Origin: Dunaliella salina
Lineage: Eukaryota > Chlorophyta > Chlorophyceae > Chlamydomonadales > Dunaliellaceae
Length of the DNA: 13,758 nucleotides
Direction: 5' to 3'
Assembly: GCA_002284615.2 (NCBI GenBank)
Contig: MU069517.1
Span: forward strand, 499,862-513,619
Shown: piece by piece, positions 1 to 7,790 of the stretch
Layout: the number at the start of each line of letters is the position of its first letter
Numbering within the stretch: position 1 is the stretch's first letter
Position numbers and translations under genes: made by a program
The notes under the pieces: model-generated
The model's database searches: none
Told to the model about the DNA's origin: nothing
The model's input: only the letters and a program-made list of their open reading frames with translations

Positions 1-35
<35 letters not shown>
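1..35. repeat. (AC)n microsatellite
   Basis: Uninterrupted AC dinucleotide array at the very edge of the window. Its true length is unknown because the window starts inside it. Confidence 0.97.
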
Positions 36-37
<2 letters not shown>

Positions 38-296
38 GTACACTGTTTGCCAGCTGCCCCTTTGCCAGCAGAGTCCCTCCCCCAAGACTGCTTTCTCAGG
101 CTGTCATCTTCTTCTCCTGGGGCATTTTGCAGGAGTTGGGCACGTCTCTCATCAGAATCAAAACTGAAAGTTTTCTAAGCTATGGAGCTCTCGGCACAGG
201 AAACCTTTCTCAATCCAAACACCCATAAGTGTGATTCAGCAATAACCATGATTAAGCGTGACATACTACTCTTGATCCCAGACCAAAATGCTACCT

Positions 297-412
297 CTTC
301 AAGAAAGAAAAAGAGAGAAACAAAGAAACAGAGAGGGAAGTAAAACTACGCAGGCAGAGGAACTCTCTTCACATCAGTTGAGGAAATAACACATTGGCTC
401 TTAGGGCACCAT
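297..412 (-). mobile_element. Family X retroelement, 3' end (copy A)
   Basis: Read on the minus strand this ends with the conserved family X terminus: a CTGCCTGCGTAG block (about 345-360) followed by a pyrimidine-rich tail (purine-rich on + at 299-345). The inner side keeps the CAT/GATGT-like block and the conserved ACATTGGCTC sequence, but the second half of the family hairpin is lost. It matches the 3' ends at 7685-7790 and 12027-12130 in inverted orientation. The coding part expected next to it is absent or unrecognisable, so this is a 5'-truncated or eroded insertion. Confidence 0.7.
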
Positions 413-617
413 CTTCAAATCCTGCACAGGGACCTGCGCCAATTTGCCTCCATATAAGCAGGGAGCAAAAACGTGTGGTCCCAAACAACCCCATCTCCAA
501 ATCCATAGGAACGCCTACAATCACCACGCCTCGTGGGCCCCATTGAATCTCGTTTGGCAATGAACTCGTCTGTGTTTGATCAACCCAAGAGGCCCCAATG
601 TTGTCCTCTATTGTCAC
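369..617 (-). pseudogene. Possible reverse-transcriptase fragment
   Basis: An 82-codon open frame on the minus strand, running into the family X 3' end. It contains the stretch WGPRGVVIVGVP, which resembles the short hydrophobic 'GVxxxGVP' segment often found after the palm of non-LTR reverse transcriptases. No catalytic YxDD motif is present and the frame is too short to place with confidence. It could equally be a chance frame. The rest of 413-790 holds nothing else I recognise. Confidence 0.2.
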
Positions 618-794
618 CCTCTTCTGTGCCCACCTAACTTCACACTCTTCCTCCTGAGCAAGCAGGTGTCACTCAGCAGGTAAAGAATTTGGCAATCAAA
701 ACAGTGACCCTGCCTCTTTCAGAGCAACACTCGACTAACTGCATGTTATGCACAAAAAACTGGAGTTTAAGCACTGTGGCGGTGCCAGGATTAG

Positions 795-1286
795 ACCTAC
801 AGTCAGATAGCTTGGCTGCTCGGTTTTATGCAAAAAAAATTCCACGAGTTTGGAAGTAAAACAGTAAGGTAAAGTTACACGCTATACCCGCCTTCAAATA
901 AAACAGTAAGTGTCCTTATCTTGGTTTTGAAGGGAAGTAGAGACATCCTCAGCATGAGCTTGAGAAAAATAGGAAGAGCTTGTATCATCTGAAGGTACTA
1001 TACATGCAAAATATCCAGATAATGTATGTTCAAACTGTGTTCTGAGGCAGCACATGAAGTTGCAAGAGCACAGAAAAATGGCACATCTTTCTCCTTGTAA
1101 GCCCTCCGAGCTGCACAAATCACTGTGGGGTGCATGCGCATTCCAATGACAAGTCTCAACTTTAAAAGAGTGAGCATGCAGTCGAAAACATGCACTGTTC
1201 CTCTGGACATGCCTACCTAAGTCAAAGTATAGATACCTAGGAACACGGAAGGGGTTGCCATAAGCAGAAACAAGCTTTACAAGATT
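795..1286 (-). pseudogene. Family Z LINE-like ORF, C-terminal remnant (copy 1)
   Basis: On the minus strand a frame without stops runs from 1286 to a TGA at 894-896 (130 residues). It has no ATG at its start because it is a 5'-truncated fragment. Recognisable in order are RYLYFDL, FRLHAHSFKVET, then a zinc-finger-like block in which the expected CDLC has become SDLC and the usual H is lost, then an acidic tail with YFSQAHAEDV and LQNQD. The same order occurs in the copy at 1308-1673 and, decayed, at 12340-12560. Such an arginine-rich FRLxxH helix followed by CxxC...HxxxxC is typical of the C-terminal region after the reverse transcriptase of non-LTR retrotransposons. Beyond the TGA the similarity to the copy near 12340-12420 continues to about 795, past a 42-bp insertion (869-910). 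Confidence 0.72.
857..910. repeat. 12-bp direct repeat flanking a 30-bp filler
   Basis: TAAAACAGTAAG occurs at 857-868 and again at 899-910. The 30 bases between have no counterpart in the related copy near 12400. The insertion introduces the TGA that ends the copy 1 reading frame. Confidence 0.75.
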
Positions 1287-1307
1287 TTAGAAGGATAAGG
1301 CCTTCAG

Positions 1308-1673
1308 TCAAGAATTGCGACTGCTAGCCTGCTCATAAAAGGCGATTAATTCATGAAGGAAAAATGGAAGTTTATTGTTGTTCTGATTTAAAAAAGCAGA
1401 TACATCATGAGATCCTGCCAGTGAAAACAAGGGAGCATATTTCCTGCGGAGAGAGACCACCTGGGGATGTGTGCAATGAAAGAGAACATGTTGTTTATCC
1501 TGGACATTATCATCAGCCTCACAAAGGTCACAGTTTGGGGAAGACCTGTGATTCCAAGCTGCTGTCTCGTAGCGAAGGGTGTGGACATGAAGTCTAAATT
1601 GAGCCACGTTGCGAATGACATCATGGGGGAGGTCGAGGAACATGTATTTGGGGAGACTGTAGGAAGAATACTA
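1308..1673 (-). pseudogene. Family Z LINE-like ORF, C-terminal remnant (copy 2)
   Basis: Minus-strand open frame of 111 codons from the first ATG (1641-1643), with about nine more open codons upstream to a stop at 1671-1673. It shows the arginine-rich segment FRLHVHTLRYET (residues 16-27) and an intact zinc-finger pattern CX2CX10HX4C (Cys38, Cys41, His52, Cys57 of the 111-residue frame). It ends in a Gln/Asn-rich helix, NQNNNKLPFFLHELIAFYEQ. This is the C-terminal end of a non-LTR retrotransposon protein; the enzymatic domains are missing. Copy 1 lies directly beside it in the same orientation, and shorter copies lie at 13283-13322 and 13541-13640. It is probably dead, since there is no promoter, no upstream domain and a stop just upstream. 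Confidence 0.78.
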
Positions 1674-1764
1674 TTATTAGTAAGCAGAGACAGGTCTGAA
1701 TAGAAGTGCCGCCCAATGATGATGTTTGGCCAACTTATTACCTGCATTTGCTGGATTAAATCGG

Positions 1765-2280
1765 TGTGACTGGTTTGCTCACTGTGTTCATGCTGGTCAG
1801 CCTATCAGCACGCTGATGCCCAACATTTCCGAGAGACACTGCTCATGCCAACATCCAGGCAACCACTAAACGCACAGCTCAGTCGCCTTGATGGCATCAT
1901 AGTTTTGCCCCTTGAAGGTAGAGACTCCTCACATTATCCGCAGGATATGATTCATAGAGAGAGATATTCACCTCATTGAACTGAAATTTTGCTCTGACAC
2001 CATAACTGAACAACCACTCCACACTGCACAAAATCAGCACAAACGCATCATTGAGAGTCTCCGCACAAAAACGCACCACAAAAATAGAGTCAAATTGCAC
2101 ACCATACTTATTGGAGATGCTGGAACTATCTTCAATCCCGACACTGTTGATCCCCCGTGCAAACTTGGACTTACCTAAGACAATGCCCACAAAATTGAAA
2201 AGGACTCCACTATCACTAGCTGTAAAGACCCAAACAAAAATTAACGATGCCGAAAATGCATCCAATGTAGCAACATAAGC
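1765..2280 (+). pseudogene. Family Y retroelement ORF tail with restriction-like endonuclease remnant (left copy)
   Basis: Three frames together give the C-terminal end of a non-LTR retrotransposon protein. Near 1765-1850 a decayed zinc-finger/ERHN region reads ISERHC (the asparagine of RHN replaced). At 1875-1950 comes SRLDGIIVLPLEGRD, corresponding to an RPD motif with Pro changed to Leu. At 1951-2178 an uninterrupted frame contains HLIELKFCSDT (an intact ExK) and then LHTILIGDAGTIFNPDT. The order zinc finger, R/KHN, RPD, ExK is that of the restriction-like endonuclease of R2/CRE/NeSL-type elements. At least one frameshift (near 1950) and a stop at 2176-2178 show that it is inactive. An inverted homologue lies at 3410-4010. 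Confidence 0.7.
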
Positions 2281-2515
2281 AATGGGGGTTTGGGGGAGGT
2301 GGCTGCGGGGCGGGCTGCGTTCAGGACAGCAAGGCGCACAGCTGGACGGGTGGCTGACGACCCATTGGACCCACCTCAGCTGGGCTGCTCATAGCTAGCC
2401 TCCGTTGTTGGGGCTCACTGTTAGCTTCAGCGCTGACTGTTGAGTCTTCCCTTCATGCACGCTGGTTGTGTCCAGCCTACCGTAGGCTGGAAGGAGTGTG
2501 ACACTTTCTTCTTCT
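2281..2515 (+). mobile_element. Family Y 3'-UTR and 3' end (left copy)
   Basis: Follows the family Y coding tail and ends at the TTC array. It is homologous in inverted orientation to 3185-3408. Parts are also shared with 8143-8290 (inverted) and 13140-13256 (direct). The best conserved part is the last 120 bases: a small palindrome (CAGCGCTG here, GTTAGTGCTAAC in the 13170 copy), then a block ending GCACGCTGGTTGTGTC, then a pyrimidine tail. A perfect 9-bp-stem palindrome lies at 2472-2490 (CCAGCCTAC/GTAGGCTGG) near the end. Confidence 0.7.
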
Positions 2516-2598
2516 TCTTCTTCTTCTTCTTCTTCTTCTTCTTCTTCTTCTTTTTCTTCTTCTTCTTGTTCTTCCTCTTCTCCTTCTTCTTCCTCTCT
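2503..2598. repeat. (TTC)n microsatellite
   Basis: TTC/CTT array with a few interruptions, lying exactly after the family Y 3' end. Other Y copies have short T/C-rich tails at the same place, so this array is probably the expanded 3' tail of the element. Confidence 0.93.
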
Positions 2599-3184
2599 GT
2601 ACCTCTGCCATGCAAGAACTCTTTTTTCAGCATACTTATGAAGGGAGCAGCAATGTTACCAGGCCTGGAAAGCAAAAAGACTTCACAGTGCAAGCTTGCA
2701 GATCACCTTAGAAAATTTGAAAGGGAAAGCAATGCTTTCAATTCCATTCATTTTATTGCTGCAAAGGATCTGACATGCTAAGCACATTTGTAAAAAAGTT
2801 CTTGCAAACAGTTTTTGAGCAACAGTTTCACTCCTCACTCATTTTTTTCAATGATCATCATGATGTTGTTTTGCTACAAGCCTTGAAGTACTTCAAATCA
2901 CGGAGTTCACCCAATGTGGTGTAGTGGGAAATAGGGAATTGGGATCAGGTCTTGGGAAGCGAGATCCATGCAGGGCCTGATTTCGCAGGGTGCCTCCAAT
3001 TCGGGACAGTTGACTAGGGAATTTTGAAAGAAAGTTGCATTCAGAGGGAGGGTATTGGAAGCCACTATGAGTTGTCCACCTCTGCGAGTCTACTACAAAA
3101 GTTTTGAGTTCCAACAGGATACAGGGCAGGCATGGGGGCCCCTATAAAAGATGAAGAATGACCTCAAACAGATACCCTTTTAAA
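2599..3184. other. Spacer between two tail-to-tail Y copies; no gene seen
   Basis: About 590 bp with no reading frame that I recognise. It contains a 14-bp perfect palindrome TTGAAGTACTTCAA at 2883-2896. A minus-strand frame of 73 codons (2893-3114) has no recognisable motif and is most likely chance. Confidence 0.6.
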
Positions 3185-3408
3185 GCAAAAGTCTACACTC
3201 GACACAGCCAGCGTGCATTAAGGAAAGACCCAGCAGCCAGCGCTGGCACTAACTTCAAGTCCCAAGGACAAAGGCATGCTGTGAGCACCCAAGCTAATGT
3301 GGGTCCGGCAGGTTATTGGCCATCTGTCCAGCTGCGTGCCTCGCTTCACTGTATGCAGCCCGCCTCGCAGCCCCCCCCCCCCCCNCCCCAAATCCCCAAT
3401 GGTTAGAT
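3185..3408 (-). mobile_element. Family Y 3'-UTR and 3' end (right copy)
   Basis: Inverted counterpart of 2281-2515. On the minus strand it ends GCACGCTGGCTGTGTCGAGTGTAGACTTTTGC, with a T-rich tail near 3180-3195. Its inner boundary with the coding tail (CCCCAATGG, about 3400) is placed like the AATGGGGG boundary at about 2280 in the left copy, so both copies share one structure. Confidence 0.68.
3371..3389. repeat. Poly-C run with an ambiguous base
   Basis: A cytosine run interrupted by the single N of the window at 3385. The length of this run should not be trusted. The left Y copy has a shorter, interrupted G-rich stretch at the equivalent place. Confidence 0.95.
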
Positions 3409-3409
3409 T

Positions 3410-4010
3410 GTTAAATTGAATAGCATGTTTGGTTCGGAAATTATTTTTAATAAGGTCTTGAGCAGCATGATAGTGGAGGTCAGTTGTTGTTGTGTGGGCT
3501 TAGTCTTTTGTTAGGCCAAGTTTGCAAAGGGGATCAATTGTGTCTGGGTTCTAGATGGTTCCAGAAACTCCAATAAGTATGGTGTACACTGTGACTCTGT
3601 TATTGCGGTGTCTGTCCCAAAGGGGTTTTATGCGTAGGCTTCCAACGATATTTTGTGTTGATTTTGCACATTGTGGAGACTTCGTTGAGACTTGGTGTCA
3701 GAGCAGAATTTAAGCTCTTTAGGGTGGACGTCTGTCACAAGGAGTCACACCTTGTGGATGATGGTGGGGGTCTCTTCCTTCAACGGGTAAAACTATAATG
3801 CCATGAGGGCAACTAAGTCAAGATTTATGTTCATTTTTTTAATGTGTGGGTGTGTGCATCTGAGTAGGGCATGGAGGTGCTAGCGCTATCAGGTGCACCA
3901 CACAAAGGGCAGGGAGCGGGCTTAGGGTTATTGAAGAATCTGGTATGCTTGCCCATGTGAAAGGTGTCTGTTAGATACTAGAGGACATTGGTCTCTTATT
4001 TGATGGTCAC
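3410..4010 (-). pseudogene. Family Y retroelement ORF tail (right copy)
   Basis: On the minus strand, 4010 towards 3410 gives a decayed tail of a non-LTR retrotransposon protein. It opens with HMGKHTRFFNN and a clear zinc-finger half CPLCGAPDS (about 3885-3925), then broken frames. The following stretch matches the left copy base for base in many places, for example ACCATACTTATTGGAG and the block encoding ELKFCSDT. Multiple stops and frameshifts are present. It adds the N-terminal part of the zinc finger that is poorly kept in the left copy. Gag, reverse transcriptase and the upstream part are absent. Confidence 0.65.
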
Positions 4011-4214
4011 AGCCATCGTCTGCCAGAAAGCATGGCTGTTTCATTCCGGCCCCTAATATCAGGCGTAGACACCTGTGCAAGAGCAAAAGGCTTTGGATGT
4101 GGCAAAAAGAGCAGCATACTGGTGCAAACACCTGCTCAATGCCCAAAGCTGCACATGCACTTAGCTCAACATGGCGTGCCATAGACATCCATATGAGCAA
4201 CAAGCTTCCCACTC

Positions 4215-4727
4215 ATGGAGCAACACAACAGCTGCATGTTGAGATCCTCTTGGTCAAGCTTGACCAACACATGCAAGCTGCCTGCCAGCATGAACCCTTG
4301 CCAGGACTTGAAACGTCATAAGCGCACAGGACCAAATGCACTTTGCTGTGGAACCAACTTTGAGCGGAGTCCTTGGCAGCCAAAGCCACAAGTTCACACC
4401 ACCAGTAGCCCACTATGGATGCCAAATGCATTTACATCAAACGCTGATATGCATGAGCCGTACAGCATGTGCACCATGATCCATGAGCCAGAAAAACCAG
4501 TTTCCGTTGCTGCACCAGTTCCCTTTGCCCCACCAAGAATGATTCTGCAGGAAGATGGTCTGCATGCTGCGCCTGTGCACCCCCGTGAACAGCACGCACG
4601 CCCTGATGCATCTGGTCTGTATCAAAAGCCAACACCAGCACGTTCACAAGTGCCCACTTGTGCACTCGGTGAAGGGAAAGTGATGGAGCTGCTACGCAAG
4701 CAACCAGAAGTGCCATTATCAGCATGA
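4215..4727 (+). pseudogene. Proline-rich gag-like reading frame (uncertain)
   Basis: 170-codon open frame on the + strand directly upstream of the retropepsin fragment. It is rich in Pro, His, Gln and Ala in its second half and has no zinc knuckle or other diagnostic motif. Position and strand fit the gag part of a gag-protease polyprotein, but nothing in the residues proves it. An overlapping + frame (4097-4321) and an antisense hydrophobic frame (4432-4839, -) cover the same bases. Low confidence. Confidence 0.28.
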
Positions 4728-4922
4728 ACCCCAAGACTCCTGTGGCCTTACCTGAGCGCACTGACGTCTTGAGCAGCAACACCGCGGCATATGCAGACAT
4801 TAACCACTCTGCTGCAGCGCACGCAACATCATCTGCCAAGCCACATGTAAGTTTGCAGATCTAGTAACGAGTGCTGACAACACATTGCCTGAAGGCTACT
4901 TCAAGAGCACACCAGGCCATAC

Positions 4923-5449
4923 ATGGTCAACGGAGGTCTATCCCTGGAGCTTGAAGGAGAGTCGGTAACTGATATCCCAAGAGCTCTGTATGACACAGGT
5001 TCAGAAGTAAATTTGATCTCTGAGAAGCTTTCAAATGCACGCAAGATATCCTATGCACTCAGTGGCAAGCAGATTGCCGCATCATTAGGTGCCTCTGGAT
5101 CAGTGGTTGGAGAAACTTAGCGTCCCAATGCATTGTGTTTTGAACAAGGGCACACAGCATAAGCGCAAGACGTTCACCAAGGCTGCCACACAGTTCCTGG
5201 TTGTCAGAGGTGTTAATCAACTGTATGATGTGCCTTTATTCACACACTATGCACGTGGTTGGGGAGCTCGCCCTGACCCGGTGTCTGATCTGCTTAAGTA
5301 CAGATCATTCCCCGTACGGTGATGAGCACACCTTTGCATCAGTGCCTTCAAGCACTAAATCCCGGGCACGATCCCTGGCAGCTGGCGTCTTTGCTTCCTT
5401 TGCGTCTGCTGGGCAGCAATGGAAGCACTGCATCCCGTGCACCAGCTGA
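4923..5449 (+). pseudogene. Retropepsin-like aspartic protease, frameshifted
   Basis: The first frame (4923-5120) contains ALYDTGSEVNLIS, the DTGS active-site loop and following strand of a retroviral-type aspartic protease, preceded by a short strand-rich segment. A stop at 5118-5120 ends that frame. The domain seems to continue in a second frame (about 5105-5322) with FLVVRGVNQLYDV, which resembles the C-terminal strand before the usual hhG motif. It then continues in a third frame (about 5300-5449). At least two frameshifts make it non-functional. The family cleaves Gag-Pol polyproteins of retroelements. No LTRs were seen around it, and the next recognisable coding region downstream on the same strand is the family X endonuclease tail. 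Confidence 0.68.
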
Positions 5450-5737
5450 AGCAGTGCCAAGCGCGTCAACCTCTGCAGGACCTGAGAAAGCAACAGTAAG
5501 GTCCAGGGGAAATCATTAGCTAAAAGTCTCAGCAACAAATCAACAAACTGAACGACAATTAAATCGACACAACACCAAAAAAGCATGTCAGTAAGGTCGT
5601 TAGTTTGACATTTCATGATATTGGCCTTCTCTTTAAGGGTCAGAGCTTTCATATCCAGAAAGCATTGCCAGCTTCGAAATTAGCGTGGGTTGATGATTGG
5701 ACATCCTCCGCAGGTTTGCCAGTTTGCATAGTTGTAA
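5450..5737. other. Linker between retropepsin and X tail; no domain seen
   Basis: No reading frame with recognisable motifs. If the flanking pieces come from one element, the reverse transcriptase expected here has been lost. If not, a junction between two elements lies in this stretch. Confidence 0.5.
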
Positions 5738-6301
5738 GTGCTAATGTTTGCTGTCCCCAATGAGTGCTTGTCATGCATGATTTGTTTCAATTTGTCACTC
5801 CGCACGCTCTCGGGCTGCCAGAACCATATCATCTCCAATATGAAAACTGAACGCCATAACATTGCAGGCAGAATGATAACAAAAGCACTCAGCAAAAGCC
5901 CTGTGGGAGCAGGCCTGGTCTTCACAGACATAGGAAGCAATTTCAAACTTGCACAACGCGACCTGCAACTCCCTAAACATGCCTCAAATAGAACTATACC
6001 TGCTTACTTTTTCCCTCGTGACCTTCAGGATAGGAAAAGACTCAATCCACGTCAACCAGATGCTATTTTGATCACCCCTTTAATTGCCAAACATACTTGC
6101 AACACCACTTCTCCAAACAATTCACAACACGCTTTGCGCAGGTCCACAAGGAGGACAACCAGACCTAGCCGCGTGAGGCAACCGCATGAGTTTCATGTGA
6201 ACAAGCTTCATGTCAGAGGGGGTAAACCACTGTTGCAGCCTCTGCCAAAATTTCCTGGGCCTGCTGGAACCATTTTTCACAACCAATTTTTTTGTATTTG
6301 A
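5738..6301 (+). pseudogene. Family X retroelement ORF tail: zinc finger, ERHN and PD motifs
   Basis: 187-codon open frame, the longest retroelement frame in the window. In order it shows a degenerate zinc finger (CLSC ... LSGC, residues 10-32), ERHNIAGRMITKAL with the conserved R/KHN motif (about 38-51), VFTDIGS, PKHASNRTIP, and QPDAILITP, where the usual RPD reads RQPD (about residue 107). A basic, Pro/Arg-rich linker follows, ending KFPGPAGTIFHN. These are hallmarks of the restriction-like endonuclease at the C-terminus of R2/CRE/Dualen-type non-LTR retrotransposons. The ExK part of the nuclease is found at 7287 onwards, about 1 kb downstream, after an apparent insertion. The annotated ATG is simply the first in the frame and the true protein began far upstream. 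Confidence 0.72.
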
Positions 6302-6328
6302 AACCCACATATGTTTTAATAACGTCCT

Positions 6329-6420
6329 GCAAAGAAAATAAAACCTACGTAGGCAGAGAAATTCTCCCTACATCAAAGGGGCCACATTGGTGCGCAGACC
6401 ATATGACCCCCCCACCACAA
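6329..6420 (-). mobile_element. Family X 3' end, inverted (copy B)
   Basis: Carries CCTACGTAGGCAGAGAA and CTCCCTACATCAA, then ACATTGG and CCACCACAAAG. On the minus strand this is the family X 3' terminus with a T-rich tail (AAAGAAAATAAAA on +). It opposes the + strand X copy in which it lies, so it marks a nested insertion of a truncated second X element or an inversion. Confidence 0.65.
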
Positions 6421-6982
6421 AGTTCAGACTGAGAGAAGCACGACAAGCAGAGAAAGAGGACAGGTCCAGCAACAGAGAGCAAGAGTATTTGAAAGACTAG
6501 AGTTCCAGACCTTCAACAACAAGCAGGGTCCACACTGTCCAAATGAGCCTTCCATCCAAGGAAAGCCATTCCCAACAGTTGCGCATGGCGACATCTGACT
6601 GCTGGGCTAAACTTAAGTTGAACTTAACTTGAAGCCTGCACATTTCATACAGCTGCTGACCATAAACAGAAACCTATGGAACAACCCTCAGAGCCCTCAG
6701 GAACAGCCCTGAGCCCTCCTGCACAATTAGAAATAGGAAAGACCGAGGTCAAATTTTGACCTTTTCGGCATCCCCTGTGCTGAAATTATTTTAAGGGAAA
6801 TAGCTCAAATTTTGTATCTCATCAACCACTGGGTCTTTTCACTCATTTTTTTTGCAATGATATTCTTTTGACACAAGGAATCCAAGTCACCAAAAATTGT
6901 ACAAATTGGAATCAGTAGATTGTTCGGATTGAAGATTTGGTGGCGAAAACTGGGGTTCACACCGCGGCTGATCAGGCACATG

Positions 6983-7075
6983 CCCTGTAACTGGCACCCT
7001 GGAACTCCTGTGTTAGTTTAAGCTCGTGAAAGAGACTACCATAGGAACTTAAGTTTGTATGGTGCCAGTCACGGG
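6983..7075. repeat. Inverted repeat around GTRACTGGCACC
   Basis: GTAACTGGCACC (6987-6998) pairs with GGTGCCAGTCAC (7061-7072), and flanking CCC/GGG bases extend the stem. The loop is about 62 bases. Confidence 0.6.
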
Positions 7076-7163
7076 AGAGCTATGCTGGGAGCATGCAAAA
7101 CAGGCAATTTCAGGCCCCAGATAACCCCCTCTGGTATTCATCCAGATCCTGATCCAGCCATAC

Positions 7164-7257
7164 CTCAGGACCTGCAGGCAGTTCCCAGACCAAAAGTATT
7201 GGCCTAGCAAGCTTGCACAGATAGCCGTTGGTCCTGGAACTGTCTGCAGGTCCTAAG
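7164..7257. repeat. 30-bp imperfect inverted repeat (hairpin)
   Basis: The left arm 7164-7193 (CTCAGGACCTGCAGGCAGTT...) is complementary to 7228-7257 at 26 of 30 positions, with a 34-base loop. It lies just before the resumed X coding tail. Confidence 0.8.
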
Positions 7258-7286
7258 TCGTAACCTCTCAAAGTCCCACACATTGG

Positions 7287-7600
7287 TTACCCCACTCTGG
7301 CGTCATGTGCATCCACCTCACAGAAATCAATTTCCGCGAAGACGCAAGGCCACAGCATCATTTCAACGCGGCTAAGCAGCAACATGCAGACCTTTGTAAA
7401 CTTATAAGCGCTCAAGTTGTTACAATTCACCCTATTCTCGTCAATGTTGGTGGAAGTACTTACACTGAGCACACCCTGAAGCAGCTCAAACAATTAGGAC
7501 TGGATCACCAACGCGCCACTAGCTTGCTCAGCAACCTCATGCTCATTCTGCACATCATGCCCATAAACTAGTCTCCCCACACACTGCGCTATTGAAAACA
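7287..7600 (+). pseudogene. Family X retroelement ORF tail: ExK-region and C-terminus
   Basis: Open frame 7287-7573 continuing the nuclease domain begun at 5738-6301. It reads IHLTEINFREDARP, where the expected ExK is ExN, so a catalytic lysine is lost. Then come QQHADLC, VTIHPILVNVGGSTYTEHTL and LGLDHQRA. At about 7515 a frameshift occurs: the last recognisable residues (LAQQPHAHS...HKLVS) continue in the next frame and match the copy at 11877-11996. The ATG at 7305 is internal to the domain and not a genuine start. The family Y copy at 1951-2178 is a more distant relative with the lysine kept. Confidence 0.72.
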
Positions 7601-7790
7601 AGATTACTCCTACACCCAGGGTCGAGAGCCAGGTGTCTCTAGTAACCCTCCAGAACCCCATTAGCTTTCTCTTGTTCTCCATTCCTTGTGGTGGAGGGGA
7701 CTCACGGCTCATTTTGAGCCAATGCGTCTCCTCTTCCTTAATTCATGTAGGGAGGATTTCTGTGCCTACGTAGTTCTATTTCTCCTTTTC
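7601..7790 (+). mobile_element. Family X 3'-UTR with hairpin and pyrimidine tail (copy C)
   Basis: Aligns with 11997-12130 throughout. Conserved elements in order: TGTGGTGGAGGGG, the perfect hairpin GGCTCA-TTT-TGAGCC (7706-7720), AATGCGTCTCCTCTTCCTTAATT, ATGTAGGGA, TGCCTACGTAGTT and a T/C-rich tail to about 7790. The hairpin is a candidate recognition structure for the element's own reverse transcriptase, as known for the structured 3' ends of several non-LTR elements. That role is inferred. Confidence 0.72.

Larger units (their letters stand above)
6421..7286. other. Intervening segment splitting the X copy; foldbacks, no gene
   Basis: About 870 bp without a supported gene. It separates the two halves of the family X coding tail. 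It contains several foldbacks: AGGTCAAA-T-TTTGACCT at 6746-6762, arms 6987-6998/7061-7072 (11 of 12 paired), and arms 7164-7193/7228-7257 (26 of 30 paired). These, together with the inverted X 3' end at its left border, suggest inserted mobile DNA. Confidence 0.5.

Noticed and set aside
1388..1747. 119-codon minus frame overlapping family Z copy 2
   Set aside because: Alternative frame of the copy 2 coding region. The 1308-1643 frame has the zinc finger and matches other copies.
1897..2265. 122-codon minus frame
   Set aside because: Antisense to the family Y coding tail, whose + strand has the HLIELKF motif and a related inverted copy.
2427..2781. Open frames with poly-Phe (+) and poly-Lys (-) tracts
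   Set aside because: They are only translations of the (TTC)n array plus flanking bases, with no conserved sequence on either side.
4432..4839. 135-codon minus frame with hydrophobic stretches (possible membrane protein)
   Set aside because: Antisense to the proline-rich + frame upstream of the protease. The hydrophobicity follows from the base composition and no family resemblance is seen.
6329..7790. DNA transposon with CCTACGTAGGCAGAG terminal inverted repeats (copies B and C)
   Set aside because: The inverted pair is tempting, but the same terminus occurs alone, in tandem and after coding tails (copies A, D, E, F), always at one end with a pyrimidine tail. That fits a retroelement 3' end better.
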